A stretch of DNA of 64,000 bases from Lethocerus indicus (GCA_019843655.1 JACDQD010000006.1:496001-560000), one strand, 5' to 3'. Positions 29,539 to 42,123 are shown, counted from the first letter of the stretch. The notes: generated by a model not told the origin, from the letters alone. Made by a program: numbers and translations.

Positions 29539-32395
29539 AATGCGGTTTTAGGACCAAAGATGGGGTTTTAGAAGAAAAACCGCCCGAAAACGCTGTTTTA
29601 GGCACAAATCGGCCCAAAAAACCGTCTTTAGCGCTAAATCGTCACAAATCGGCTCTAGAGTGCGGTTTTTGGCCAAATGTAGTTTTTGGGACAAATCGGT
29701 TTTTGGCCCAAAAATGGGGTTTTTAGGCGCAAAATTGGCACAAAAATACGGTTTTTGGGCCAAAAATGGGGTTTTTAGGCGCAAAATTGGCACAAAAATA
29801 CGGTTTTTGGGCCAAAAAATGGGGTTTTTAGGCGCAAAATTGGCACAAAAATACGGTTTTAAGGCTCAAAATCGGCCAAAAAAAACGGTTTTTATGCCCA
29901 AAATCGGCCCAAAAATACTGTTTTAAGGCACAGAATCGGACCAAAAATGCGGTTTTTAAGCACAAAATCTGGCCAAAAATGCCGTTTTTAGGCCAAATAA
30001 GGCGGTTTTATGGCCAAATAAGGCGGTTTTTAGGCCAAATAAGGCGGTTTTTAGGCCAAATAAGGTGGTTTTTATGCCCAAAATCAGCTCTAAAGTGCGG
30101 TTTCTTTTTGCCAAAAGTGGGGGTTTTAGCCGAAAATGGAGTTTTAGGCGAAAATTGGTCCAAAAATACTGTTTTGGGCAAAAATGGGGTTTTTAGGCTC
30201 AAAATGGCACTAAAATACGGTTTTGGGCCAAATATATGGTTTTAGGCCCAAAATAGCCGTTATTCAGCACAAAATCAGCTCAGTACAGTTTTGGCCAAAA
30301 ATTAGGTTTTGGGCCAAAAATGGGATTTTAGGCGCAAAATGGCACTAAAATACGGTTTTGGGCCAAAAATGGGGTTTTAGGGCAAAATGGCACTAAAAAT
30401 ACGGTTTTGGGCCAAAAAATGGGGTTTTAGGCGCAAAATGGCACTAAAATACGGTTTTGGGCCAAAATAAGTTTTTAGGCGCAAAGTGACACTAAATACG
30501 GTTTTGAGCCAAAAATGGGGTTTTAGGCGCAAAATTGGCACAAAATACGGTTTTGGGCCAAAAATGGGTTTTTGGGCCAAAAATGGGGTTTTAGGCACAA
30601 AATTGGCACAAAATACGGTTTTGGGCCAAAAACAGGCGCAAAAGTAGCACAAAAATGGGTTTTGGCCAAAAATAGTAGTTTTTGGCGCAAAAAAAATACG
30701 GTTTTGGGCCAAAAAATGGGGTTTTAGGCGCAAAATGGCACAAAATACGGTTTTAGGCCCAAATTGGCACAAAAATTGTTTTAGGCCAAATAAGGCGGTT
30801 TTAGGACCAAAATAGACGTTATTCGGCACAAAATCAGCTCTAAAGTGCGTTTTGGCCAAAGTGGGGTTTTGGGCAAAAAATGCAGGCGCAAAATTAACAA
30901 AATTGTAGTTTTAGGCAAATAGGCCAAAAATACGGTTTTGGGCCAAAAATGGGGTTTTAGGCGCAAAATGGTCACAAAATACGGTTTTGGGCAAAAATGA
31001 TGAGGGTTTTTAGGCGCAAAATTGGCACAAATACGGTTTTGGGCCAAAAATGGGGTTTTAGGCGCAAAATGGCACAAAAATACGGTTTTGGGCCAAAAAT
31101 GGGTTTTAGGCGCAAAATGGCACAAAATACGGTTTTGGGCCAAATAAAGGCCAGGTTTTAGGCCCAAAATTATGCCGTTATTCGGCACAAAATCAGCTCT
31201 AAAGTGCAGTTTTTGGCCAAAAGTGGGGTTTAGGGCCAAAAATGGGGTTTTAGGCACAAAAATGGCACTAAAATACGGTTTTGGGCCAAAAATGGGGTTT
31301 TAGGGCAAAATGGCACTAAAATACGGTTTTGGCCAAAATGGTTTGGGCCAAAAATGGGGTTTTAGGCGCAAAATGTAGCTTACTAAATACAGTTTTGGGC
31401 CAAATTTTGGGCGCAAAATAGTCACAAAAATACGGTTTTGGGCAAAAATAAATTTTTAAAGCGCAAAATGGGCACAAAAATGGGTTTTGGGCCAAAAATG
31501 GGTTTTTAGGCGCAAAATGGCACTAAAATACGGTTTTGGGCCAAAAATGGGGTTTTAGGCTCAAAAATGGCACTAAAATACACTGGGCCAAAAATGGGTT
31601 TAGGCGCAAAATTGTCACAAAAATACGGTTTTGGGCCAAAAAATGCGGTTTTAGGCGCAAAATTGGCAAAAATACAGTTTTGGGCCAAAAAGGGGTTTTA
31701 GGCCAATTTAACAAAATACAGTTTTGGCCAAAAAGGAAGTTTTAGGCGAAAATTGGCACTAAAAATACGGTTTTGGGCCAAAATAAGGAGTTTTAGGCGC
31801 AAATGGCAAAAATTGTGTTTTTAGGCAAAAAATAACCCAAAAATACGGTTTTGAATTATCAGGGTTAGGCGCAAAATAGTCACAAAAACGCGGTTTTGGG
31901 CCAAAAATGGGGTTTTAGGCAAAATTGGCACAAAATAAGGTTTTGGGCCAAAAATGGGTTTTAGGCGCAAAATTGGCACAAAAATACGGTTTTAGGCGCA
32001 AAATCGGCCAAAAGGGTTTTATGTCCAAATGAAGCTGAAATACTGTTTTAGGCCACAGAATCAGACCAAAAATGCGGTTTTAAGCACAAAATCGGCCAAA
32101 TTGTGATTTTAGGCAAAAATAGGCCGAAAATATGGTTTTATGGCCAAATCGGCCCTAATATATACGGTTTTAGGCGCAAAATCAGCGCAAGTGCTGTTTA
32201 GGCCAAAAAAGTACGGTTATTGGGCCCAAAAATGCGGTTTTAGGCGCAAAAAATATTAAAAAGCGTTTTGGCCAAAAATGCAGTTAGAACCACTAAATTT
32301 GCCCAAAATGCGAGTTTTGCCCAAAATCGGCCCTAAATTGCGGCACCCCAAGGCCCAAAATATGGTTTGAATACAAATTGTGCAAAAAATGAAAT
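29539..32395 (+). repeat. Sat-A tandem array, ~50-bp unit, plus orientation
   Basis: The unit is roughly TACGGTTTTGGGCC-AAAAATGGGGTTTTAGGCGC-AAAATGGCACTAAAA. TACGG is spaced 49 and 50 bases at 30351, 30400 and 30450. Two half-units of ~25 bp (GGCC-AAAA...GGTTTT) are evident. About 55-57 units fit. Before ~30100 the units have longer A/T runs and are cleaner; later units show many single-base deletions. Minus-strand frames (PKTVF, LKPHF repeats) are by-products. Confidence 0.95.
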
Positions 32396-35300
32396 TTTCG
32401 AAAAACCTAAATTTTCGATTTTCGACCCTCCTTTTAGGGGCAAGTGTAGCTCACATTAATACACTTGTGGGTGAAATGGGGCCGATATCTGAAAATTTCG
32501 AAAAACTAAATTTTCGATTTCCACCCTCCTTTTAGGGCAAGTGTAGCTCACATTAATACACTTGTGGGTGCAATATGGGGTGATATCTGAAAATTTTCAG
32601 AAAACCTAAATTTTCGATTTTCGACCCCTCCTTTTAGGGGCAAGTGTAGCTCACATTAATACACTTGTGGGTGAAATATGGGGCGATAAATTTTCGAAAA
32701 ACCTAAATTTTCGATTTCCGACCCCTCCTTTTAGGGGCAAGTGTAGCTCACATTAATACACTTGTGGGTGAAATATGGGGCCGATATCTGAAAATTTTCG
32801 AAAAACCTAAATTTTCGATTTCCAGACCCCCTCCTTAGGAAGTGTAGCTCACATTAATACACTTGTGGGTGAAATATGGGGCCGATATCTGAAAATTTTC
32901 GAAAAACCTATTTTTTTTGACCCCTCCTTTTAGGGGCAAGTGTAGCTCACATTAATACACTTGTGGGTGCAATATGGGGCCGATATCTGAAAATTTTCGA
33001 AAAACCTAAATTTTCGATTTCCGACCCCTCCTTTTAGGGGCAAGTGTAGCTCACATTAATACACTTGTAGGGTATAAATGGGGCCGTATCAGAACAGAAA
33101 AACCTAAATTTTCGTTTGACCCTCCTTTTAGAGGCAAGTGTAGCTCACATTAATACACTTGTGGGTGAAATATGGGGCCGATATCTGAACAGAAAAACCT
33201 AAATTTTCGTTTGACCCTCCTTTTAGAGGCAAGTGTAGCTCACATTAATACACTTGTGGGTGAAATATGGGGCCGATATCTGAAAATTTTCGAAAAACAA
33301 ATTTTCGATTTCGACCCTCCTTTTGGGCAAGTGTAGCTCATTAATACACTTGTGGGTGGAATATGGGGCCGATATCTGAAAATTTTCGAAAAACCTAAAT
33401 TTTCGATTTCCGACCCCTCCTTTTAAGGGCAAGTGTAGCTCACATTAATACACTTGTGGGTGGCAATATGGCCGATATCTGAAAATTTTCGAAAAATAAA
33501 TTTTGTTTTCAACCTCCTTTAGGGGCAAGTGTAGCTCATTAATCACTTGTGGGTGAAATATGGGGCCGATATCTGAAAATTTTCGAAAAACCTAAATTTT
33601 CGATTTCCGACCCCTCCTTTTAGGGGCAAGTGTAGCTCACATTAATACACTTGTGGGTGAAATATGGGGCCGATATCTGAAAAACGAAAAACTTAAATTT
33701 TCGATTTCCGACCCCTCCTTTTAGGGTGTAGCTCACATTAATACACTTGTGGGTGAAATATGGGGAGATATCTAAAATTTTCGAAAACCTAAATTTCGTT
33801 TGACCCCTCCTTTTAGGGGCAAGTGTAGCTCACATTAATACACTTGTGGGTGAAATATGGGGCCGATATCTGAAAATTTTGAAAACCTAAATTTTCGTTT
33901 AACCCCTCCTTTAAGGCAAGTAGCTCACATTAATACACTTGTGGGAAATGGGGCCGATATCTGAAAATTTTCGAAAACCTAAATTTTCGATTTCCGACCT
34001 CCTTTTTAGGGCAAGTGTAGCTCACATTAATACACTTGTGGGTGAAATATGGGGCCGATATCTGAAAATTTTCGAAAACCTAAATTTTCGATTTCCGACC
34101 CTCCTTTTAGGGCAAGTGTAGCTCACATTAATACACTTGTGGGTGCAATATGGGGCCGATATCTGAAAATTTTCGAAAAACCTAAATTTTCGATTTCCGA
34201 CCCCTCCTTTTAGGGGCAAGTGTAGCTCACATTAATACACTTGTGGGTGAAATATGGGGCCGATATCTGAAAATTTTCGAAAAACCTAAATTTTCGATTT
34301 CCGACCCCTCCTTTTAGGGGCAAGTGTAGCTCACATTAATACACTTGTGGGTGCAATATGGGGCCGATATCTGAAAATTTTTTAGGCCCTAAATTCCGGT
34401 TTTTATGCCCAAAATTGGCCCAAGAATGCGGTTTTTAGGCCCGAAAATGCAATTTTTATGCCCATTAATACACTTGTGGGTGAAATATGGGGCCGATATC
34501 TGAAAATTTTCGAAAAACCTAAATTTTCGATTTCCGACCCCTCCTTTTAGGGGCAAGTGTAGCTCACATTAATACACTTGTGGGTGAAATATGGGGCCGA
34601 TATCTGAAAATTTTCGAAAAACCTAAATTTTCGATTTCCGACCCCTCCTTTTAGGGGCAAGTGTAGCTCACATTAATACACTTGTGGGTGCAATATGGGC
34701 CGATATCTGAAAATTTTCGAAAACCTAAATTTTCGATTTCCGACCCTCCTTTTAGGGGCAAGTGTAGCTCACATTAATACACTTGTGGTGCAATATGGGG
34801 CCGATATCTGAAAATTTTCGAAAAACCTAAATTTTCGATTTCCGACCCCTCCTTTTAGGGGCAAGTGTAGCTCACATTAATACACTTGTGGGTGCAATAT
34901 GGGGACGATATCTGAAAATTTTCGAAAAACCTAAATTTTCGATTTCCGACCCCTCCTTTTAGGGGCAAGTGTAGCTCACATTAATACACTTGTGGGTGAA
35001 ATATGGGGCCGATATCTGAAAATTTTCGAAAAACCTAAATTTTCGATTTCCGACCCCTCCTTTTAGGGGCAAGTGTAGCTCACATTAATACACTTGTGGG
35101 TGCAATATGGGGCCGATATCTGAAAATTTTCGAAAAACCTAAATTTTCGATTTTCGACCCGCCTTTAGGGGCAAGTGTAGCTCACATTAATACACTTGTG
35201 AAATATGGGGCCGATATCTGAAAATTTTCGAAAACCTAAATTTTCGATTTTCACCCCTCCTTTTAGGGCAAGTGTAGCTCACATTAATACACGTGGGTGA

Positions 35301-35660
35301 AATGGGGCCGATATCTGAAAATTTTCGAAAACCTAAATTTTCGATTTCCGACCCCTCCTTTTAGGGGCAAGTGTAGCTCACATTAATACACTTGTGGGTG
35401 AAATATGGGGCCGATATCTGAAAATTTTCGAAAAACCTAAATTTTCGATTTCCGACCCCTCCTTTTAGGGGCAAGTGTAGCTCACATTAATACACTTGTG
35501 GGTGAAATATGGGGCCGATATCTGAAAATTTTCGAAAAACCTAAATTTTCGATTTCCGACCCCTCCTTTTAGGGGCAAGTGTAGCTACATTAATACACTT
35601 GGGTGCAGTAATATGGGGCCGATATCAATTTTCGAAAAACTAAATTTTCGATTTGTTGCC
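32396..35660 (+). repeat. Sat-B tandem array, 104-bp unit
   Basis: The unit is GTGTAGCTCACATTAATACA, CTTGTGGGTGAAATATGGGG, CCGATATCTGAAAATTTTCG, AAAAACCTAAATTTTCGATT, TCCGACCCCTCCTTTTAGGG, GCAA. The spacing of GTGTAGC at 34557 and 34661 is exactly 104. About 31 units fit. A two-state site (GTGAAATATGG or GTGCAATATGG) varies between neighbours. Units at 34.1-35.1 kb are nearly identical; units at 32.4-34.0 kb have many short deletions. Confidence 0.97.
34378..34464 (+). repeat. Sat-A island inside Sat-B
   Basis: A Sat-B unit breaks off after CTGAAAATTT and is replaced by TTTAGGCCCTAAATTCCGGT, TTTTATGCCCAAAATTGGCC and GAATGCGGTTTTTAGGCCCG, which is Sat-A type. It then resumes mid-unit at CATTAATACACTTGTGGGTG. 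The island has no deletions of the kind seen in the main Sat-A array. Confidence 0.9.
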
Positions 35661-36800
35661 GTTCAGGAGCAAAATTAGCAACTCGATTTTAACCCATTTT
35701 TGGGGCTAAAACCTCATTTTAGGGTTAATTTTGCGTTTAAGACAGGATTTTGGATTGTAAAAACCGAATTTTTTGGCCGATTTTTGCCTAAAAACGTATT
35801 TTTAGGCTGATTTTGCGCCAAAAGCTTGGGCTGGGCCTAAAACACGCATTTTTGGGCCTAAAGCATATTTTGGCCAAATATCGCATTTTCCTAAAACCGC
35901 ATTTTGGGTCGATTTGGGGCCTAAAACCACATTTTGGTCAATTTTGGGCCCTAAAACCTGCATTTTTGGGCCAATTTTGCTCCTAATAACCGCATTTTGG
36001 TAATATTGGGTCTAAAACAGCATTTTTGCTTAAAACCACTTTTGGCTGATTTGCGCCAAAACCTATTTTTGGGCTTAAAACAGCATTTTTCGAGCCAAAA
36101 ACCGTATTTTTTGTGCTGATTTTGCTTCTAAAGACCCCAATTTTGCGTCTAAAAGGGTTTTGGGCCAGTTTTGCACCTAACTACCGTATTTTAGGGCCGA
36201 TTTTGGGCCAAAACACATTTTATGGATAAAACAGCATTTTTGGGCCATGAAACCGCATTTTAGGCCGATGCGCGTAAAACCGCTTGTTTGGGCCGATTTT
36301 GCGCCTAATCCGTATTAGTCCTAAAACTGCTTTTTGGGCCTAAAACCGCATTTTTGGCCTAAAAACAGCATTTTAGACCATAGGCTAACATTTTAGGCCG
36401 ATTTTGCGCGTAAGAACCGCTTTTTAGGCCAATTTTGCGCCTAAATACCGCATTTTGGGTCAAAAAACCGTATTTTTGGGCCGATTTTGCGTCCAAAACC
36501 CCAATTTTGGGCCCAAAACCGTATTTTTGGGTCAATTTTGCCTAAAACTACATTTTCTGGTCAATTTGGGCCTAAAAATTGCATTTTATGTCCGATTTTG
36601 GGCCTAAAAATAGCATTTTTGGTCCGATTTTGGGCCTAAAAACCGCATTTTTGGTCCAATTTTCGGCCTATAAACCGCATTATTGGGCCTAAAAACAGTA
36701 TTTTCTGGGTTAAAAAACCGCATTTTTGGGTTTAAAAACCGTATTTTAGAGTCAATTTTGCTCCTTAAAACCGCATTTTACAGTAGATTTTGAGCGTAAA
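35661..36800 (-). repeat. Sat-A tandem array, minus orientation
   Basis: GGCCGATTTTGCGCCTAAAA, CCGCATTTTTGGGCCTAAAA and similar are the reverse complement of the 29.5-32.4 kb units. About 23 units, with more sequence diversity between units than in the plus array. Confidence 0.93.
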
Positions 36801-37734
36801 AATGTAATTCAGTCATACGGAGTTCAATATGAAAACCCCATAACGGTAGGTCTCAAATATAATTATACACGTAGTATTCTATTTTTAATGAAAACCTGAT
36901 GATTTATAAACCTTTTTCACGGACTGTTCTTATTCAGATTTTCGTTAACGTTTCGCTTGTCGCGCCGGCTAAATAACACAACAAGGGGGATGGTTGGGGG
37001 TCGGTCTGAGCCCTTGAATTTCCCGGGAACGGCAAAGGAAAACTCTCTCTTGTCCTTGTTTTCAGTCTTAATTGGGAAACTCCCATATGTTTGTGCGTAC
37101 TGCATATATAGATAATATACACAGGAACAAAAGGGATGAAATAATTGGATTCGACGGACATTTTTCACCGCCCACGGCTCTGTTGTTGTATCCTTTTTGC
37201 GCGGAAAACTCGCCGGAAAATTAATAAAAACCCCGACGGGCTTTATATTCGTTGCGTATCTGCGTTGTTGGTCCATTGAACGGGGTTGTTTTTTTTTATT
37301 TTGTACAAGCAAATAAATATATAATTTAGCACGATTCGCGTAATACTGCAAGATGAACCGACTTCCAGTCCCGCCCTAGACTTGTCGGAAGGGTTTTTGC
37401 CCTTCGGGTTTTAAAAGTTACACATTTTTTTCTGTCCTACAGGCCGGAATCGTTTTAAGCCTCATTTTCTATCTGAGCTGGCGGTTTTATTATTATACAA
37501 ATTGGAGGGGAAATCGGGGAAAATCTTCGATTTGGGGGTGGGGGCCGATCAAGACAATTTTTCTCGATACTGAAATGGCCGCCTAAGTGGAAATATGTTG
37601 AGACGAACATGGAGACATTTCTTACTACTGTAGTCGGTAACGCTTTATCCGATGAAAAGAGTCGGCCGGAAAAGCAAACAGGTGTGCCGGGGGGCGGGGT
37701 GGCGCCCCCGATGAAAGGGTTGAAAAGGGGTAGT

Positions 37735-37770
<36 letters not shown>

Positions 37771-38100
37771 TTTGGAATAGAACAAAAGATGAGCCCCGTG
37801 GAAATGCTTTAGTGGGCCTTTTCTTCTGAAAAGGGGCCGGGGAATGGGAAAAAGAAAATCCCCCACCGCCACTCGATCTAATTTCATTTCGCCTTTTCTC
37901 GGCGCCTATTTCTTTTTTTTCTCTTTCTTTTCAGCGGCGCCAAGACGTTTTATTCCCGAGGCCTAAGTGGCGCCAAAGCCCAGTCCGGAAGCGGAACAGT
38001 ACTCCAAAATTATGCGGTTATATTAACCATTTTTTTTTTTTCCCCAGTGAATATACATCGGGGCGCGATTCGCGTTAATGTATTGCGCGGTTTGGAACAT
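36801..38100. other. No gene recognised; GA microsatellite
   Basis: (GA)n at 37739-37766. The 144-codon minus-strand frame at 36917-37351 has no recognisable domain or splice context. The remainder is unrecognised. Confidence 0.45.
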
Positions 38101-38228
38101 TTTGAGTTGGGAATTTATTTTTATTTCGCTAAAAAAGAAACTTTAATTATTAATCTACCCCTCGGAGAACTCCTCAAGACCGAAATACATCTATAAATCG
38201 AATTGTTGATTACTTTCGGGTTACTCAG
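38101..38228 (-). mobile_element. M2 mariner-type remnant, inverted
   Basis: On the minus strand it runs from GAAAGTAATCAACAATTCGA, through CGGTCTTGAGGAGTTCTCCG, to TAGATTAATAATTAAAGTTT and CTTTTTTAGCGAAATAAAAA. The order is as in 28593-28772. Both terminal repeats are worn. Confidence 0.7.
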
Positions 38229-38254
38229 CTTAGGCTCTGCCCGACAATAGCACA

Positions 38255-38400
38255 AGCTAGACCGGTTTCGGCCGTTCGCCACCTTCAGTAGTCACTTTCG
38301 GCACTTTGGATGTTTTGACGGGGCCCATCACTGTCACTGTCACTTGTACTGTGGTCGTTGTCTGTTTGTATGTGTCTTGTTATTATTGTGTTATTGGGGT
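38255..38400 (-). repeat. FB1 L arm with interior
   Basis: AGCTAGACCGGTTTCGGCCG, TTCGCCACCTTCAGTAGTCA, CTTTGGATGTTTTGACGGGG, TGTCACTTGTACTGTGGTCG, TTTGTATGTGTCTTGTTATT. The interior has no (TA)n run at the position where other copies carry one. It is the only clear FB1 copy between 27.1 and 43.0 kb. Confidence 0.9.
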
Positions 38401-39319
38401 GAACTTCTTTTCATTGGGATTATCTTCCCAAATATATATTTTTTTCAAGCAACTGGTCACAACTAAATAGGTTCTAACTTCCAAATATATGACAGGGAAC
38501 CTGTCGAAAATTTATTGAAAAACATTTATATTAAATTATTAACCGGTTACTTCTATAGCAGTTTCATGAAACTGTGTTTATTATTTTTATGTTCCCCCGA
38601 TTTTAGTCTACTTAGAATGACTTCTCGGTCTGTTGTTACAGATATATATGTGTACAGTTTTATTATTTTTCTTAATTTATTGATCCAGGGGGTTGGGGGA
38701 GTCTCGACATTCCGTCCAGACTGGAGAATGGATTAAAAACGTTTTTTTTAAATTTTAGTAAAAAGACCGTCTTAAAAACCCCCTTGGCAATTAATACTTG
38801 CCAAACGTTAGGTGAAAAACACACCCCCACTCTTAGTACCAAATACGAACCGGGCGTATATATAATCGAGCCGGAAGTAGGCTAGGTATGAAAGGACCGA
38901 TCGGAGGCCCCCACCAAAATGAAAAACTCCAACCCCATCCCGCCAAGCCGAGGAATTCCAATTTAGGGGTTGAGCCCGAACGTCCGAGGATGTGTCCAAC
39001 CCCTGCCCCCGCCCCCGCCTTATTTCAACCCCCACAATTTTCCATTAATGCCACCCCCGAGCCCTAATCCACGGTCCGAGTCCCGTGGGGGCGGCGGCTG
39101 GGGGTTTAACCCCGCATGAATTATTTTTCGGGACACATTATGTCTGGAAGTAGCCGGGGGAGGGGGAAGGTTTTCAATCGATCGAAAACCTCCCCCACCC
39201 GGAATCCCCAGGAATAACCCAATCCTATCGAGATTTCGGAATATTGATGTTGATCTTATTATTAAGTCGAGATTGACCTGTACGTATATGGAGAGTGAAT
39301 CAACTTGGAGTTCCTTATA
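38401..39319. other. No gene recognised
   Basis: Unrecognised. A short inverted repeat, TTTTCAATCGATCGAAAA, lies at 39171-39188. Confidence 0.45.
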
Positions 39320-39470
39320 TTAGGCGTAAACCAAAAGTGATTGGACAACGGTCCAACTGATTCAATATGGAATATGGAAATTACTAGAATCGACAGAATA
39401 CCGAATAACGACGAAAATTAAAATAATAGACTTTATGAGAGAGCACAAAGCTAAGACGAGAATCAACCCC
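39320..39470 (+). mobile_element. M2-like left end fragment
   Basis: TATTAGGCGTAAACCAAAAG then TGATTGGACAACGG resembles the M2 left end. ACGACGAAAATTAAAATAAT then AGACTTTATGAGAGAGCACA is similar to 41925-41960. The right end is missing, cut by the (TA)n run. Confidence 0.5.
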
Positions 39471-39473
39471 CCG

Positions 39474-39479
<6 letters not shown>

Positions 39480-39547
<68 letters not shown>
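39480..39547. repeat. (TA)n microsatellite
   Basis: About 34 TA units, the longest run in the window. Confidence 0.97.
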
Positions 39548-39550
<3 letters not shown>

Positions 39551-41629
39551 CTGAGGATTCAGTTGGATGATTCAGGTTTATTCCTTCACAGAGAGGGAAT
39601 TAATATTCACCAAAAAATGGCCACTCCTTACAATAGCTAAAGGGGGTATTTCCGTTTAATCATTTCGCTTTTATCGTATTTCTCCCGACAAGAATATTGG
39701 CTTCCTGGTTGTTTTTTTTCTGGAAAATATCCAGAAATTCTGTGCGTGATTTCGACGCAGAACATCTGTAGTGTAGGCGGGGGGTGGGGACTTGCAAGTC
39801 CCACGGTGCTTGAGTGGCGGGGGGAGGTGGGGTGGGGGTGGCGGCGGGACTTAATTTCGTAGTTTGCCCGAATCCTCCCGAGCCAAAACCAACCCCCGCG
39901 CTTCGAATTAGTATTCGTATTATACCCCGGTTGCACGTCCCAGTTGATGGGGGGTGGTGGCGGCGGCGGCGGGGGGGGGGGGGTGGTGTCTCTGTGTCGA
40001 CCGCATTCATTAAAACCGCCCCTACACTTCTCTAGTCCTCGTCTTCTCTTCTTCTCCTCTTTCTCCCACCCCTCTCTCTCCCTTTCGGCCCGACGTTCAA
40101 TTCAAATATAAGCCCAACCACCCCCTCCCCCCCGTAAAACGCGACCCTCGCGAAAACCGACCCCTATATTAAAACTTCGGACTTTATCCGGGCCGCGATA
40201 TCCTGTCTGCACGCAGTAACGCTGCAAAAGTACTACAGTACAAATGCAATTAAACATTTACGACCGTCGGGCGAGACAATTCCAATTTGTACAGTTTACA
40301 CGTTCATTCGTATTGCTTTTCGTCGCCGGCATTAGTTCGTTACTCGTTACTTTTCGTCGATAAATTCCCGGTAGATTAACACCAAAAATGTAATATGTAT
40401 TCGAACCAAAAATCATGTATTTACCTGGCAATCTATGTTACCTAGTAGTATGGCCGGGGTTATTATCCTCGACGAAATTTGAACGTCATAAAAAATAAAA
40501 TAAATCAATATTAATGACAATTTACATTATTGAGGCCGTACTGTTGTAATCGGATTATTAACCCCTTAACTTGTGCTCTCGAGATAAAATTTTTCACCCT
40601 CGAATATAATCCGAGAATTGAAAATAACAAAGCGAAAGCTGAGAATAAAAATATATTTATCGATATATTTATTTATTTATACTCCTTTTTCTGTGGAACA
40701 AAAGAGCAGTATAACGAAATTGTACAACAAAATCTTCAGAATCGCTACTATAATTATCACTTTCTTCTGAGCAAATTCCGAAAATCAAAAATTAAAATAA
40801 ATATTTCGATTAATTTCGTATGATTTTTTTGCCAAGACAATGTTCTAAAGTGTATTTTTTTACATTAAAAAAATTCATTTTTTGGGCCGGTTTTTTCAAA
40901 AATCTGCCCATTAAGGGGTTAATGGTATAATATTTTTTCCAAACCTAATAAATGAAAATGTGAAAAATTTGGGAAACTTTTTGTATTTCTCATGCGTTAT
41001 GCTACATCAATTATTCTGTACAGTCGTGTGAGTAAAAATTGTAGTTAAATGTAGTTTTTCCATTCGCGTAATAAATTAGGCGATATTAGATATGTAATTA
41101 ATTAGCTATTAAGTTCCACGTTTAATTGCCAAAATGTGTTTTATGACAAGTGTTCAAAGAACGATTTTATTGCACCGCTTTTCTCGTAAAATAAATATAA
41201 AATTGAATTGACTGTTGCGGCAAAGAGAAGTTGGGGGTGGTGAGGGGGGGGGGGGGGGTGGAAAGAAGATATCATCAGTGCGAAAACAAGAAAGATTGTT
41301 CGTGAGTTATTTAAAAGAGTTCCGGCGGAATTATGGCGGCCGAGAGAGAGAGAGAGGGTGGGTGAAAAAAAAGAAAAACAACCCCCTAAGAGAGAAAGAA
41401 AGGAGGGAAGAAAGGGGCTCTTTCGTGTTATTACCATGGGCCCGGAGCCGAGGGGGGGGTGGCCCACCCCCACCCCTCCAAATGTAATAGTTTCCCCATG
41501 GAAATGAAGCTTTGGGCTTTATTTACAAAATGTAATTGAATACTTAAATCCCGTAGAAAGCGTCGGAACGATCCACGGCCGACCCGAACAAAAAAAAACC
41601 CCCCGTCCGCAACATTCACCGATAACTTC

Positions 41630-41633
<4 letters not shown>
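39548..41633. other. No gene recognised; low-complexity tracts
   Basis: G/GGC tracts at 39776-39845 and 39950-39985, a CT tract at 40030-40090, and a 13-nt G run near 41248. 40490-41130 is AT-rich. A 97-codon frame at 40530-40823 is AT-driven (Ile/Asn/Lys) and has no known domain. Confidence 0.45.

Positions 41634-41673
<40 letters not shown>
41634..41673. repeat. (TA)n microsatellite
   Basis: About 20 TA units. Confidence 0.97.
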
Positions 41674-41674
<1 letters not shown>

Positions 41675-41734
41675 TTTTTTCATTTTGTACAAAATATAAT
41701 TTATGTTATAAGTAGTACAAGCGGTGAATTTTTT

Positions 41735-41965
41735 CTGTTTTTTTTTTCGCATGTATTTCGTGCCGAAGATGGCACTTTAAGCCCAACGTTGAGGGGATTA
41801 ATGGATGGGTAAGAGGAGGAGGAAGAATCGGGATGAGGAGAAAGGGGGGAGGTGGAATTTCGGGAACCGGCATTTTTCGGGGACTTCGAATGTGAAATTA
41901 TAGAAAAATTGATAGAATAATGAATAGCGGCGAAATGATAATCGTGGACTTTATGAGAGAAAAAA
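41735..41965 (+). repeat. R2 SINE-like repeat, 5' half
   Basis: TTTCGCATGTATTTCGTGCC, AAGATGGCACTTTAAGCCCA, ATTAATGGATGGGTAAGAGG, GGTGGAATTTCGGGAACCGG, TTTTTCGGGGACTTCG. It then leaves R2 for GATAGAATAATGAATAGCGG, the motif shared with 39395-39450. Confidence 0.75.
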
Positions 41966-42065
41966 AAAGCCACCCAACCCCCACCAACCCCCACCCACCC
42001 CGAGCGCCAGTCTTTGTGAAGGGAGAAAACCGGTCTGCAAATATTACCCATTATGCTATGATTAC

Positions 42066-42066
<1 letters not shown>

Positions 42067-42121
<55 letters not shown>
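42067..42121. repeat. (TA)n microsatellite
   Basis: About 27 TA units. Confidence 0.97.

Positions 42122-42123
<2 letters not shown>

Noticed and set aside
29500..29950. Direct coding extension of the Beat-type gene upstream of the exon
   Set aside because: The minus-strand frames here are Sat-A translation (KTPFLAQK-type) and are separated from the exon by a clear splice acceptor.
30377..31688. Long minus-strand ORFs (158 and 160 codons) with PKTVF / LKPHF repeats
   Set aside because: They are read-through of the Sat-A repeat and change frame with every indel. There is no start context, no domain and no counterpart.
32440..35600. tRNA-like or structured RNA in Sat-B (GTGTAGCTCA resembles a tRNA D-arm start)
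   Set aside because: There is no matching acceptor, anticodon or T-arm in the 104-bp unit.
36917..37351. 144-codon minus-strand ORF
   Set aside because: No domain, no splice context and no repeated counterpart. A real small gene cannot be excluded, but nothing supports it.
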